Numbered from the stretch's first letter, positions 8,386 through 17,801 are shown. The stretch is 64,000 nucleotides of DNA from Larkinella punicea (GCF_003334855.1 NZ_QOWE01000022.1:62001-126000); one strand, 5' to 3'. Made by a program: numbers and translations. Notes: generated from the letters alone by a model not told the origin.

Positions 8386-9630
8386 TTAGATTGATTTGAG
8401 GTAAAGATGATAGCCACCTTTCAAATGAATGGTAGATTGTCTGACGGCCGACGAAGCACCGAATCGGGCAGTACTGAGAACGGTATTCAATAAGGCGCTA
8501 CCCGTGGGCACCTGAACGCCCTGCACGGCGGATGACTTCAATTGGCCGCCCAATTGTTCAGAAAGACCCGGGGCGTTGACTCCGGTACCGCCGTCGAGGT
8601 CGACCGCTTCCAGATCCAACGGAATCAACTGACTGTTGAGCTGGAGACTGCGAACAATCAGGAAAATTCGGTCACCTTCCGGTTTACAGATGGCGTGTAC
8701 AATGGTATTAGCCGGCACATTGATACCATCGACGACAATCGCTTTGGTTAGCCGCAGCTTCACCGGCTGGCCAGCTCGCACGCTCTGATCATCGTGAATG
8801 ACCGCTGGTATCATCGTGGCCACAGCCCGTTTATTGTATCCCGAACTTTGCAGGCTCGTTTTTTGAGACTCCCGGCGTGTTGTGCCGACCTCGGCGGTAT
8901 TGAATGGGTTTTCAACAACCGGAGTAGGTTCGGCCAACCTTGACGCCGTTGTGTTATCCGCCAATTGAATCAGATTGGGTACACCGGGCGTTTCTGGCAT
9001 AGCCGCAGTTGTTCCATTTGGTCGAGGCTGAGGAGCCTGGACCTGCCCTGCCGATCGGCTTGCGTGATACGTGCTCAATTGATTCTCCAGTTGCTGATCA
9101 GTCTGATTCGTTCCCACATAATAGGGCTGTGGGGGATGGTATTGGTATCCTTGAGAATTTGCCGATTTACGCCCTCTGCGGCTTTTAACTGGCTGAGTGG
9201 GTATTGGAGCCGTTACAGGTTGAATCATGGGCTGAGCGCTTATATTTGACAGACCAGCGGTCGGCTGTGCGTTATTTGCGCGTTCATTTGGAATTTCATC
9301 CGTCGGTATCTCCCTCAGGCTGTTGGTGACCTCAACTTTCCGTGTATTGGAAAATTCCGAAAGCATTTGCCCCTCAGCACTACCCACCACGGAATGGCCA
9401 ATCGATGGCCGCTTTAGTTCGGAGTTCTCAGCGGTGGGAATTTTGGCATTAAAACCAATTGATTGGGCGGCTTGCCCCTGCCGTTCTTTCGGAATCCCTT
9501 TCCCGCCACCGCTTACGTAAAACAGTCCAGCCAGAAAGGGGAATACAATCAGGGGAAATACCAAATAGGCTTTTCGTTGGTGATAAAATGCTTCATCAGA
9601 ATTGGGGATGAGCGTTGCGGTCGTGTTCAT
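8386..9630 (-). CDS. traM: TraM conjugation protein (VirB10-like)
   Basis: 414 residues. A short cytoplasmic start is followed by one membrane segment (AYLVFPLIVFPFLAGLFYV, about 22-40), a long low-complexity Pro/Gln/Ser linker to ~250, and a C-terminal globular domain (AVIHDDQSVRAGQPVKLRL, GINVPANTIVHAICK, GTGVNAPGL) that defines TraM. This is the architecture of VirB10-type scaffold proteins spanning the periplasm. It overlaps traL by four bases and runs into traN, as in CTnDOT. Confidence 0.92.
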   Translation of the reverse strand: MNTTATLIPNSDEAFYHQRKAYLVFPLIVFPFLAGLFYVSGGGKGIPKERQGQAAQSIGFNAKIPTAENSELKRPSIGHSVVGSAEGQMLSEFSNTRKVEVTNSLREIPTDEIPNERANNAQPTAGLSNISAQPMIQPVTAPIPTQPVKSRRGRKSANSQGYQYHPPQPYYVGTNQTDQQLENQLSTYHASRSAGQVQAPQPRPNGTTAAMPETPGVPNLIQLADNTTASRLAEPTPVVENPFNTAEVGTTRRESQKTSLQSSGYNKRAVATMIPAVIHDDQSVRAGQPVKLRLTKAIVVDGINVPANTIVHAICKPEGDRIFLIVRSLQLNSQLIPLDLEAVDLDGGTGVNAPGLSEQLGGQLKSSAVQGVQVPTGSALLNTVLSTARFGASSAVRQSTIHLKGGYHLYLKSI

Positions 9631-9938
9631 CGTTTCCGGGGTTGTTTGCTGAGGTATTCTTTCGCCAAACTGTCCAGTCGACTGATGTGTCGATCCTGCC
9701 TGAGGTTTGAACTGGGATTCTTTACCTGATTAAATAGCTGCTGCATGGGCTCAATAATTTCCTGCGGATTAAGCTTTGGTGCCGGCTGCTGTAACTTCGG
9801 CCAGGCGGTGGCCAGCTTATAGACACTCCAGCCAATCAGTATAAAAAATAATCCGGCCGTCAATCCAAGCCGAGCCCGATCGGACAACCCGGCAATCCAG
9901 GCGCCGACGCCCATAATGGCTTTCCCTAATAGTCTCAT
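9627..9938 (-). CDS. traL: TraL-like small membrane protein (DUF3989 type)
   Basis: 103 residues with one strong membrane helix (LGLTAGLFFILIGWSVYKLA, ~28-47), a basic N-terminus and a charged helical tail (PQEIIEPMQQLFNQVK). TraL in these systems is a ~100-residue bitopic protein between traK and traM, and this gene matches in size, topology and place. Overlaps of four bases on both sides indicate coupled translation. Assigned largely by position and topology. Confidence 0.75.
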   Translation of the reverse strand: MRLLGKAIMGVGAWIAGLSDRARLGLTAGLFFILIGWSVYKLATAWPKLQQPAPKLNPQEIIEPMQQLFNQVKNPSSNLRQDRHISRLDSLAKEYLSKQPRKR

Positions 9939-10576
9939 CGCCGTAGCCGTTCTTCGATGTCCGAATTATCTACGATATCCAGTTGCTCAATGAGAAAACC
10001 ATGTGGGTTTACCTCGGATCGGCTGACATTCCGCAGGTAGCCGTCTGTGATGAGCCGGCGTGTGGTAACCTTCGTTAAGCGAATAATCTGCTGACGGGCA
10101 AATGAGCGAAACCGGTAGGGATACTGATTCAGATCAAGCCGGATGCTGTCCACCTGAATCTCCTGCGAAGCCGCGGCCTGAATCAGGTTATTGTAGTACC
10201 CCTTTTCTTTCGTATCCAGATACAGCCGTTGAATGCTTTCATCCCCATAGGGCAGGGCCTCCCGGATGTGCTCCTCGATGCTGTTACCATCCGGATCTAG
10301 CGTGAAGAATAATTCGTGGAAACGCCGGATGTGGTCACGGGCTTCAACGGGTCGATTCTCCCGAACGTCTTTTCTCAGGGCGGCAATCAGGGTTTTGCCC
10401 TGCTCGACCACGTAGACCCGGCTATCCGCATCGGAATCGACTTTGTAAGCAAATACCAGGCTGCCAATGGTCATCATCACGCAGGCGGTAATGATGATGA
10501 TCGACAGTATGCGGATGTTCCGGTAGGAGGTCTCCAGATTGCGGAGGGATTTGAAAAAGGTTTGATCCTGAGCCAT
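9935..10576 (-). CDS. traK: TraK conjugation protein (VirB8-like)
   Basis: 213 residues. After a cytoplasmic leader with the family motif FKSLRNLETSYRNIR, one membrane helix (LSIIIITACVMMTIGSLVFAY, ~24-44) leads to a periplasmic domain with RPVEARDHIRRFHELFF and LTKVTTRRLITDGYLRNV. These are hallmark TraK segments. TraK is thought to be the VirB8-like assembly factor of the inner-membrane mating complex. Starts 3 bp after traJ ends and overlaps traL. Confidence 0.92.
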   Translation of the reverse strand: MAQDQTFFKSLRNLETSYRNIRILSIIIITACVMMTIGSLVFAYKVDSDADSRVYVVEQGKTLIAALRKDVRENRPVEARDHIRRFHELFFTLDPDGNSIEEHIREALPYGDESIQRLYLDTKEKGYYNNLIQAAASQEIQVDSIRLDLNQYPYRFRSFARQQIIRLTKVTTRRLITDGYLRNVSRSEVNPHGFLIEQLDIVDNSDIEERLRR

Positions 10577-10579
10577 GAG

Positions 10580-11749
10580 TTAAGAAGATTGTTTGTTGGA
10601 ACCGGTAATGTTTCGTAGTTCGTGCTGAGCCGCGCGGCCATACCACTGAGCCTGTTGACCCATCGCTTGACCAGCCATAATCGTCGCCCCTAAGCCCATC
10701 TTGGCAGCATCGGCCACCATCCCTCCAGCGGCTACACCTCCCTTGCCAACCATTCCGGCCGTACCCAATGCAGCCGGCATTGCCGCACTCACCGCAGCGG
10801 CTGAAATCGCGGTGCTCATACTGGATATTCGCTGCATGGCTGAGCCAACTCCGGAAGAGGAAATGATGTAGCTGGCAATGGTTGGAATGGTGAAGTAGGC
10901 CAGCGTAGCGATGATCATAAACACGATGTAAATGATCTTCCCGCTTTGGGCCTCATCCGGGATATTATTGGTCAATTCCAGATACTGGAGAGCGATTACC
11001 TTGCCTTGTAAATAGGTGACAATCGTTCCCAGAATGTTGGCCAGGGGAAACCAGAGCGATACCTGCACATACCGGGCAATCCATAAAAGGTGACTATCCT
11101 GAAACCCGGTAAAAATGGCGATCGCAAACGCCAGTGGCCCAATCATCGTCAGCACAATCATAAAGAAGGCCCTGACGGTTAGAATCACCAGTCGGGCCGC
11201 TAAATAGACGGCATAGAACAGGTTTTTTAGAAAGTCATTGAATCCTTCATTGATATACAGTCGGTATTTTTCGACCACCAGACTCATGTACTGCCCGATC
11301 TGCCAACCGTTCATTTCATCCAGTTTCTGATCCATCTCGGCTAACCGCTGTTGCATCTTTTGCTGACGCAGGTTTTCAATCTGCTGAATTCGGGTGGTCT
11401 GCACATCGATCATGTTTTGCGTCGACGTTTCCAGCGGCTTGATCAACGCGCCAATGAAATCGGTAACGATCGTGAAATTGAGTGCCAGAAAACCAATGGC
11501 GAAGGGTCTGAGCAGCGGCCATACATCGACTCCCTCCGCATAGGCCAGATGCCGCAGAATTTTAAAGCCAATGAAGAGGCTGGCGGCAATACCGGCAATC
11601 GAAGCCGCGACGTCGCCAAAATTGCCCATGCCCTGGAGCACTTCTTTATACGCCTGCGTGATCGATGCCTCGAAAGACTCGAACTTGCGGTAAAAATCGT
11701 AGTCAACGTAGGTTCCCGCGCCGGGCTGAGCTGCCTGTAGTAAAATCAT
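10580..11749 (-). CDS. traJ: TraJ conjugation membrane protein (VirB6-like)
   Basis: 389 residues from the ATG at 11749 (MILLQAAQPGAG). The open frame reaches 11914, but that would run into traG, and family members begin near this point. Six or more hydrophobic helices (IAGIAASLFIGFKILRHLA, FAIGFLALNFTIV, ILTVRAFFMIVLTMIGPLAFAIAIF, IIYIVFMIIATLAYFTIP) plus a Gly/Ala-rich C-terminal tail. TraJ is the polytopic VirB6-like channel component. A 97-bp gap separates it from traG; the traH and traI genes that usually sit here are missing. Confidence 0.9.
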   Translation of the reverse strand: MILLQAAQPGAGTYVDYDFYRKFESFEASITQAYKEVLQGMGNFGDVAASIAGIAASLFIGFKILRHLAYAEGVDVWPLLRPFAIGFLALNFTIVTDFIGALIKPLETSTQNMIDVQTTRIQQIENLRQQKMQQRLAEMDQKLDEMNGWQIGQYMSLVVEKYRLYINEGFNDFLKNLFYAVYLAARLVILTVRAFFMIVLTMIGPLAFAIAIFTGFQDSHLLWIARYVQVSLWFPLANILGTIVTYLQGKVIALQYLELTNNIPDEAQSGKIIYIVFMIIATLAYFTIPTIASYIISSSGVGSAMQRISSMSTAISAAAVSAAMPAALGTAGMVGKGGVAAGGMVADAAKMGLGATIMAGQAMGQQAQWYGRAAQHELRNITGSNKQSS

Positions 11750-11846
11750 TGCCGATCGGATAGAAAGTTTGTTTGTTTTGAAAAACGACAGGGGTTGTAA
11801 AGCTTTGATTGACAGCCAAATCTTATTTGCTTTGAAAACGGACCGG

Positions 11847-14345
11847 TTAGACTGAAGCCTTTGCCCGTCTGGAATCTGCAAAATCCACGATGGCAACCTG
11901 AATGTCTCCACCATTGGCTACGGTACGTTGCTGCACTTCGTACTTTTCGGTTTCTTCCGTGGTGTAGGCAGCATATTCCTCCAGACTTACCTCGGTGGCA
12001 TAGACTTTGGACCGGTGCCCCAATGCAATAAAAACCTCTTTGTATTTGCGCATCGGGTCCAGATCCTTATTGACGGACAGGACGAGCTGTTTTTGCTTTT
12101 CGGTCAGACCCAACAGTTGGCGGACTTCATCGAACCGGTTCTGGTATTTGCTTTGATCGAGCAGAATTTTACAATCCGAGTTGTTGATGACCGCATCTTT
12201 GACGATTTGGTTACCGATGATATCATCAATCTCCTGCGTGACGATCACCGCTTCTCCGAAGTATTTCCGAACGGTCTTGAACAGGTACTGGATGTAAGTG
12301 GCCATGCCTTCTTTGGCAATGGCTTTCCATGCCTCCTCAATCAGCATCATTTTCCGAACCCCTTTTAGCCGGCGCATTTTGGCCACAAACGTCTCCATGA
12401 TGATCAGCGTTACCACCGGGTACAGGATCGGGTGATCTTTGATATTGTCCAACTCGAAAACCACGAACCGTTTGTTGAGAAGATCAATTTTCAGATCGGA
12501 ATTCAGCAGGTAATCGTACTCACCGCCTTTGTAGAAAGGCTGCATGGTCAATAGAAACTTCTGCACATCGAAATAGTCCTTCTCGTACTTTTTCTCAGTC
12601 AGGTAAGCCCGAAATCCGTTCTCATCGTCGCAGTATTCGTAAAAGCCGTTGAAGCTACCTTTGCCAGGCGTCTTTTTGATCAGCTTCAGATACTGCTCGA
12701 CCGCATCTGATAGGGCAACCTCTTCGGTTCTGGTAAACTGTTCGGTTTCTTTCTTCCAGAGGGTCAGCAGCAGCGTTTTAATCGATTCCTTCTTTTCGAT
12801 GCCAAAAACACCATCCTCAGCGTAGAAAGGATTGAACGTAATTGGATTGTCCTCCTCATAGGTCAAATACACCCCATCCCGTCCGCGCGTTTTCCGGTGG
12901 ATCATCTCACAGAGGCCGCGGTACGAGTGACCCACATCGACCAACAGGACGTGCGTTCCCTGTTCGTAATACTGGCGAACCATGTGGTTCGTAAAGAAGG
13001 ATTTCCCGGATCCGGAAGGGCCAATAATAAACTTGTTCCGGTTCGTAATCCAGCCCCGCTCCATTGGTTCATCCGACAGGTCTACCCACACCGGTTTGCC
13101 GAACCGGTCACAAAGCCGAATCCCGAAGGGGGAAAGTGAGCTGCGGTAAGACGATTCCAGATTGAACATGCAAACCGCCTGCTCGACGAAGGTGTAAAAC
13201 GTATCATCCAGGGGAAGGTCACCGGCATTACCCGGAATTCCCGCCCATAAAAGCCGGGCTGCATCCTGAGTATTGTGTTTCGGAAGGCAATCCAACTGGG
13301 CAATGGCGGCTGAGGCCCGGGAACGCAGATAGTCAATCTGTTCCGGCTTTTCCGTCCAAACCATCAGGTTGAAGTGTGATCGGCAAACCGTGCGTTGCGC
13401 GGTAATCGCTTCCTGAATAAATTTTTGCGTCCAGTCCCGATTGATTGCGTTCTCGTTGGAATACATCGATAACGAATTAAGGTACCGGGTTTGCTGCTCA
13501 AATTCCCGAAGGGCCGCTGGTCCATCTTCGATGCAGATGTACTGATTGTACATGTGATTGCAGGGCAGCATCAGGCCCACCGGTAGTACATTACCCACCG
13601 CGAATTGGGTGCTATCCGAAGATAGAGGGCCGTAACCAGCCATGACGTCAACCATATGCGGAAGCGCTTCAACGTCAGAAAGGGTAAAACACATCACCTC
13701 CTTATCCCCTATCCGGACGTGGCCATCGATGTCCCAGTCTTCCAATGTGACCTTGCGCCGGCCGTCGGGTTGTAATCGGAAGTAGTTCGGAACAATACCC
13801 CTATCCCCTTTCCCACTGACAAAATCATCATCCGTCAACCGTTCAGCCGCAATGCCGCCATCCTGCAAAATCCGTTCAAACTGACTGACCGCATCAAAGA
13901 AGCTTTGCAATTCCTTCGGATCAACCTGCTCCCTCGGGACAAGCCGACGTCGGGTTAATGAATGACGCGTGCTCTTCTGCTTTTGCCGGGATTTGGGAAG
14001 TTTACTGATGTAGAGGTAGCAGTAATGATTCAGAAATGGACGTTCAATAAAATGCCGCTGAAAGGCAAGGGTTAAAAAACTGGTGTCATCATGCTCCTGA
14101 TCAGCCTGGTATTTTTCTTCCATAAACCAGTCCTGCTTATGAATCACCGTACCGACGGGCAGCATTTTAATGGCTTTGCACAAGGCACTGTGCAGGCTTC
14201 GGTAATCCTCGGGAGACTGGGTAAAGATTTCCGGAAGTAACAGGCGAAAGCCTACCGTAACGTCGGCCAGTTTACTGATCAGGCAGTTGTTTTCAACGGC
14301 CAGTAGTGGAAGTGCCTTTTCGAGTGTTCGGGCGTTTAGTTTCAC
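11847..14345 (-). CDS. traG: TraG conjugation ATPase (VirB4-like)
   Basis: 832 residues from a GTG at 14345, chosen because family members start with a short leader then LEKALPLLAVEN; the frame is open to 14435. Walker A GPSGSGKSFF lies near residue 445 and Walker B MMLIEEAWKAI near 665, with the VTQEIDDI motif after it. The N-terminal half holds the TraG domain (VGFRLLLPEIFT, VIHKQDWF). It powers pilus/channel assembly and substrate transfer at the inner membrane. It overlaps traF by 53 bp. Confidence 0.92.
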   Translation of the reverse strand: MKLNARTLEKALPLLAVENNCLISKLADVTVGFRLLLPEIFTQSPEDYRSLHSALCKAIKMLPVGTVIHKQDWFMEEKYQADQEHDDTSFLTLAFQRHFIERPFLNHYCYLYISKLPKSRQKQKSTRHSLTRRRLVPREQVDPKELQSFFDAVSQFERILQDGGIAAERLTDDDFVSGKGDRGIVPNYFRLQPDGRRKVTLEDWDIDGHVRIGDKEVMCFTLSDVEALPHMVDVMAGYGPLSSDSTQFAVGNVLPVGLMLPCNHMYNQYICIEDGPAALREFEQQTRYLNSLSMYSNENAINRDWTQKFIQEAITAQRTVCRSHFNLMVWTEKPEQIDYLRSRASAAIAQLDCLPKHNTQDAARLLWAGIPGNAGDLPLDDTFYTFVEQAVCMFNLESSYRSSLSPFGIRLCDRFGKPVWVDLSDEPMERGWITNRNKFIIGPSGSGKSFFTNHMVRQYYEQGTHVLLVDVGHSYRGLCEMIHRKTRGRDGVYLTYEEDNPITFNPFYAEDGVFGIEKKESIKTLLLTLWKKETEQFTRTEEVALSDAVEQYLKLIKKTPGKGSFNGFYEYCDDENGFRAYLTEKKYEKDYFDVQKFLLTMQPFYKGGEYDYLLNSDLKIDLLNKRFVVFELDNIKDHPILYPVVTLIIMETFVAKMRRLKGVRKMMLIEEAWKAIAKEGMATYIQYLFKTVRKYFGEAVIVTQEIDDIIGNQIVKDAVINNSDCKILLDQSKYQNRFDEVRQLLGLTEKQKQLVLSVNKDLDPMRKYKEVFIALGHRSKVYATEVSLEEYAAYTTEETEKYEVQQRTVANGGDIQVAIVDFADSRRAKASV

Positions 14346-14646
14346 GGAGTTTGGCGAACGGTTTGGCTGAATTAATGATGATTGCTTTCGGCTGAGAACG
14401 GGTAGCCTCCTGTTTGACAAGGCCCCACATGCCATGCTTGGCCGACATTCGCATACAGTACCAGACGCCGCCGAGGGTAAGAGAAAGTACGATAACGGTG
14501 GTCAGATACGTGTTAACATCGAGCCCGTAGAGAATCAGCGCCAGAAAAAGACTACACGCTACAATCCCCACTGCTAAGTAGAGGTAGGTGCCTTTCAGAC
14601 CCTTCAGCTCTACGGGTTTTCCGATGCCTTTGTTGATTTCCAGCAT
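14293..14646 (-). CDS. traF: TraF conjugation membrane protein (VirB3-like)
   Basis: 117 residues. MLEINKGIGKPVELKGLKG is the conserved TraF/DUF4133 opening, followed by two membrane helices (YLYLAVGIVACSLFLALILY and LTTVIVLSLTLGGVWYCM) and a basic tail. VirB3-like proteins help place the pilin and VirB4. It lies 3 bp after traE and its 3' end overlaps traG, so the three are translationally linked. Confidence 0.88.
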   Translation of the reverse strand: MLEINKGIGKPVELKGLKGTYLYLAVGIVACSLFLALILYGLDVNTYLTTVIVLSLTLGGVWYCMRMSAKHGMWGLVKQEATRSQPKAIIINSAKPFAKLRETKRPNTRKGTSTTGR

Positions 14647-14649
14647 GGA

Positions 14650-14982
14650 TTACGCGCCGAAGAAGGCGGTTAATACCGTGCCCACTGCAATCAAAAATAA
14701 GGCTGCACCAAACCAGCCGGTAACCGCTTTCATCGTGTCAGGGTCGCCATTGTGCCATTTTGAATACACCCGAATAGCGCCAACCAAACCAATGATCAGA
14801 CCGATGGCCAGTACAATGGTGTTTGCGGCCACACCGTAACTCCGGATGGTGGTAGCGGTTGAGCTGAGTGCCGCAGCGCCATTACCGGCCGCGGGTTGTT
14901 GTGCCATGGCCAGGCTGCTAACAGTGAACAGGGCGGCTACCGACAATAGCCTTTTTGTAGAGAAAAGAGTACGGTTGAACAT
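14650..14982 (-). CDS. traE: TraE conjugation protein (VirB2-like, DUF4134)
   Basis: 110 residues with a cleavable signal (LFTVSSLAMA-QQP) and two membrane helices (ANTIVLAIGLIIGLVGAIRVY and GWFGAALFLIAVGTVLTAFF) joined by SKWHNGDPDTMKAV. This is the DUF4134/TraE signature, equivalent to the VirB2 pilin subunit. A 117-bp AT-rich gap separates it from the upstream gene, so a separate promoter for traE onward is plausible. Confidence 0.92.
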   Translation of the reverse strand: MFNRTLFSTKRLLSVAALFTVSSLAMAQQPAAGNGAAALSSTATTIRSYGVAANTIVLAIGLIIGLVGAIRVYSKWHNGDPDTMKAVTGWFGAALFLIAVGTVLTAFFGA

Positions 14983-15099
14983 AACAAAAAGAGATAAAAG
15001 TGAAGAAAAATAAATAATTAAAATTAAAGCGTTTTCACAAATTTAGTAAATGATAAAAACAAATTCCCTGAATATGCGAATTATTGGACAAAAAAAATC

Positions 15100-15630
15100 T
15101 CATATATGAAAAAGATCATCCAAATAATCCCATTGGCGCATTCTTACAAGCTGGCTATAATTACGACTGTGACGCATTTCATTGGAATTCATATCATCGA
15201 ATACCTCTGTTGAATCCCGTTGATCTTGATCAGCCTGGTCGTTTTGATCCGCATAGTGAGCCATAAGCAGACGATGGGCAACAAACGCTGCGACACCGAT
15301 ACCCCAGTAAGGTGAAACCGCATTAATCGTACGCCCCTCTTTGAGAAAGTGGAGCAATCCAGCCCATACCATCAAGGCACCCCAAAACAAAGCAAAACGA
15401 ACGCTTACGGCATTCCAGTAACTCATTCGTGATTTCCGGTATGTGGCGCGGTCGTAGCCGATAAGCCATAGCGCAGCTTTGGCAGCCCCGTGCAAACCGA
15501 CTCTGACCAGTATCATCACCAGGCGCTCTGATGCGTTACCCAGCCAACGGGCAGCCCGAACCGCGAAGGTGACCAGAGCGATAAAAACCGCCAATGTCAC
15601 AAAATCCCAGAAACCAAAACCAGCGTTCAT
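15100..15630 (-). CDS. Membrane protein in the traC/traD position
   Basis: 176 residues with three or four hydrophobic helices (FVTLAVFIALVTFAV, LVMILVRVGLHGAAKAALWLIG, FALFWGALMVWAGLLHFL, WGIGVAAFVAHRLL) and an acidic, Asn/Asp-rich C-terminal tail. I do not recognise a family. It sits between the traB and traE genes where CTnDOT-like elements carry variable small traC and traD genes. Likely an inner-membrane accessory of conjugation. Its start lies 11 bp after the upstream gene ends. Confidence 0.65.
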   Translation of the reverse strand: MNAGFGFWDFVTLAVFIALVTFAVRAARWLGNASERLVMILVRVGLHGAAKAALWLIGYDRATYRKSRMSYWNAVSVRFALFWGALMVWAGLLHFLKEGRTINAVSPYWGIGVAAFVAHRLLMAHYADQNDQADQDQRDSTEVFDDMNSNEMRHSRNYSQLVRMRQWDYLDDLFHI

Positions 15631-15641
15631 CGAAGTAAAAA

Positions 15642-16265
15642 TTATGATTTAGACAGGATATCCCCAAGGCTCTTACGCTTTTGCCCATTGATCACTTCAG
15701 CCAATAAGTTGGACTCCTCTCCACTGTCAGGCTTCGCGCTCACGGTACCGTCGGATTGAACTTCAATCTCTTTTGCAGATGTAACAACCTCATCAAGCGG
15801 TTTCTCTCCCTGCGGCACAACTATGCCAGTAATGGGCATGAACAGGCTGTTGGGGTCAATTTCACTGGCAACGGGCACTACTGGTAAATCGATCGCCTGC
15901 TGAGGTTTTTCGATTGTTGATTTTGCCTTTGCAGGCCGCTTCCGGACGGACTTTGGCTTTTCTGCCTTGACATCCTGGACGTTCTCAACGGTAGGCTTTT
16001 CTACCTGGCCAGCAAGCCCGGCCGATGTGTTCCCGATGGAGGGCGTAGCGGGATAATTGCGAACCATGAAAAGGTCGGCTTCCTCCTCTTCGTCATCAAT
16101 AGGCCCTTTCTCACTGGGTTGCTGGATCGGGTTTTTAGATCCGCGGCCAATCACCCAGTCGCGGATATCTTCCCGGTAAAACTTCCAGGCAACAAATGCG
16201 TAATAAATGACGGCTGCGATTCCAGTTACTTTAAAGAAATCGCCCCATGTATACTGGCTGAACAT
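15642..16265 (-). CDS. Bitopic protein with charged tail, tra operon
   Basis: 207 residues. One N-terminal membrane helix (FFKVTGIAAVIYYAFVAW, ~10-27) is followed by a long hydrophilic, mostly disordered region with acidic (DDEEEEADLF) and Lys/Pro-rich (KSVRKRPAKAK) segments. The C-terminal end (LLAEVINGQKRKSLGDILSKS) looks like a short binding helix. Position suggests the TraC/TraD slot. Family not identified; the role is inferred only from the operon. Confidence 0.6.
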   Translation of the reverse strand: MFSQYTWGDFFKVTGIAAVIYYAFVAWKFYREDIRDWVIGRGSKNPIQQPSEKGPIDDEEEEADLFMVRNYPATPSIGNTSAGLAGQVEKPTVENVQDVKAEKPKSVRKRPAKAKSTIEKPQQAIDLPVVPVASEIDPNSLFMPITGIVVPQGEKPLDEVVTSAKEIEVQSDGTVSAKPDSGEESNLLAEVINGQKRKSLGDILSKS

Positions 16266-16325
16266 AGCTGTTTATGGTTTGCGAATAATGGCTGAGTCGT
16301 TTTGTTGCGACCCAGCCTATTGATT

Positions 16326-16829
16326 TTACAGTTTGGCCTCTTCTTTGGTGACCGTCCGTTGCACGATTTCAAGCACATTATTCAGAATTACATTCATGGG
16401 TACATCGTACTTGTAATTCAGATCCCGTAGCAACTTGTGATTCTCCTTTGAGATCGCAATGTATTTTTTGTACTCGGTCGACTTATTAGCCGGTTGTTGG
16501 AGAATTTCTTCCAGAACGATAGAAGATCCAGCGACTTTCCTGCGCTCTGATTTAGGAGTCGAAGCCGTGGCGGGTTTTGGTGTTGAAACCGGAGTTGCGT
16601 CTGGCTCCTGCTTGGGTGTTACTGGCTCAGCCCCGGCAGGTACTGGCTTTTGTACCTCGACTGTTGGCTCAGGTTCCGGACTGGGCTGCTGAGCGACTGG
16701 CGCCGACGGTTCGCTCGTTGGCTCTTCAGTGCTACTTACCGACTTCGGAATTAGCGAATTGGCAAAACCCGCTAAACGGGTAGCATGACTTTTTTTGGTA
16801 GCGTCTACCAAACTACTTGGTTTGTCCAT
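16326..16829 (-). CDS. traB: TraB-like protein (DUF3408 type)
   Basis: 167 residues. The first ~100 are low-complexity Pro/Glu/Thr. The C-terminal ~60 (YIAISKENHKLLRDLNYKYDVPMNVILNNVLEI) form a ribbon-helix-helix-like fold as in DUF3408/TraB. It overlaps the 3' end of the ParA-like traA by 17 bp, the order seen in CTnDOT and in plasmid parA-parB pairs. It probably binds DNA as partner of TraA, perhaps at the repeats upstream of traA (inference). Confidence 0.7.
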   Translation of the reverse strand: MDKPSSLVDATKKSHATRLAGFANSLIPKSVSSTEEPTSEPSAPVAQQPSPEPEPTVEVQKPVPAGAEPVTPKQEPDATPVSTPKPATASTPKSERRKVAGSSIVLEEILQQPANKSTEYKKYIAISKENHKLLRDLNYKYDVPMNVILNNVLEIVQRTVTKEEAKL

Positions 16830-17565
16830 GTAATTGATTGTTTTTCATGATAAGCTCTTCTACTTCAATAAATAACTCTTTCAGTCCCGAGTTGCGCAGG
16901 TACGCCGGCGGCATCGGAAATAAGGTGGAACGGTTGGCAGGATCCTGATAGGAGTCGCGTTGTGGTATCCGGCTTTTCAATGCCTGAAGTCCGTAGCTAA
17001 CGAAACTATCTTCCAGTTGCTCAACCATGCTGGCATCCCGGGAAGGCTTGTATTTGTTCCAGACTACCCAGCAATTCTCAATCGGGACTAAGCCGATCTG
17101 TTTAATCGCAGTGAGGTACTGGAATCCCGTTGTTACACTGTATTCCGAAGTTTCCATTGGCACCAACAGCAGATCAACCGACTTAATGGCCAGGTCATAT
17201 CCCGCAATCTCAATATTACCCGGAAGGTCAACGAACACCACCTGCGTATCCGGAGCCAGCATCGTTATCATTTTCGGAACATCCTTCGGGTAGCCGGAAA
17301 GGATTTCGAAAGGGTCGATCCCCTCCTTTTCTCTCCGTTCTTCCATACGAAACTGCGCATCCTCATCAAGATTTTCAGCTTCCCGCAACCGTTGCGTATG
17401 AACCGAAAGCTGAGATCCGTCGACATCTAAAAGGGCGGTCTTTAAGCCGCGTTTGTAGTGGAGGTAAGACGCAACTATCACCGATAGAGTTGTTTTACCC
17501 ATTCCACCTTTTTGGGTTGCAAAGGCGAGTACAGTGGGTTTTTTGGGGAGCCCTGGAGGTGCCAT
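16813..17565 (-). CDS. traA: TraA, ParA-family ATPase
   Basis: 250 residues from the ATG at 17565 (MAPPGLPKKPTVLAFATQ). The open frame extends to 17649, but this start puts the deviant Walker A (KGGMGKTT, residues 18-25) at the normal place. Other ParA motifs are VVFVDLPGN (switch II region) and LLVPMETSE. Such ATPases segregate plasmids or position conjugation complexes. It is first in the tra operon and is immediately preceded by five 24-bp tandem repeats, so autoregulation or partition through those repeats is likely. Confidence 0.9.
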   Translation of the reverse strand: MAPPGLPKKPTVLAFATQKGGMGKTTLSVIVASYLHYKRGLKTALLDVDGSQLSVHTQRLREAENLDEDAQFRMEERREKEGIDPFEILSGYPKDVPKMITMLAPDTQVVFVDLPGNIEIAGYDLAIKSVDLLLVPMETSEYSVTTGFQYLTAIKQIGLVPIENCWVVWNKYKPSRDASMVEQLEDSFVSYGLQALKSRIPQRDSYQDPANRSTLFPMPPAYLRNSGLKELFIEVEELIMKNNQLHGQTK

Positions 17566-17681
17566 AAGAAGTAAGTCAAAGAGTATGTTGGACCCAAAGC
17601 AAAATTGAAATTCTGACAAGTGCAAGCCTTTATCAATAAATTTATACATTCATACATCGTTCTATCCCTTTATTAGTGTAT

Positions 17682-17801
17682 TTAAACATTGAATGATTGA
17701 TGTATCAATACAGGAATACATTGTCATTTCAATACAGGGATGTATTACATTGTTAATACACGGATGTATATATTTATCAATGTATTTTCTTGGCAGTTCA
17801 G
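17682..17801. repeat. Five degenerate 24-bp tandem repeats upstream of traA
   Basis: Units begin at 17682, 17706, 17730, 17754 and 17778, an exact 24-bp period. Three units share (C/T)AATACA(G/C)G(G/A)AT, and several contain a dyad such as AATACA-GGGA-TGTATT. Two looser copies follow at 17835-17880. The array lies between divergent traA (ParA) and mobA, as expected for a parS-like centromere or operator. It also creates artificial open frames on both strands. Confidence 0.75.

Noticed and set aside
10580-11914. traJ start at 11914
   Set aside because: The extra 55 residues would overlap traG and do not match the family; MILLQAAQPG at 11749 does.
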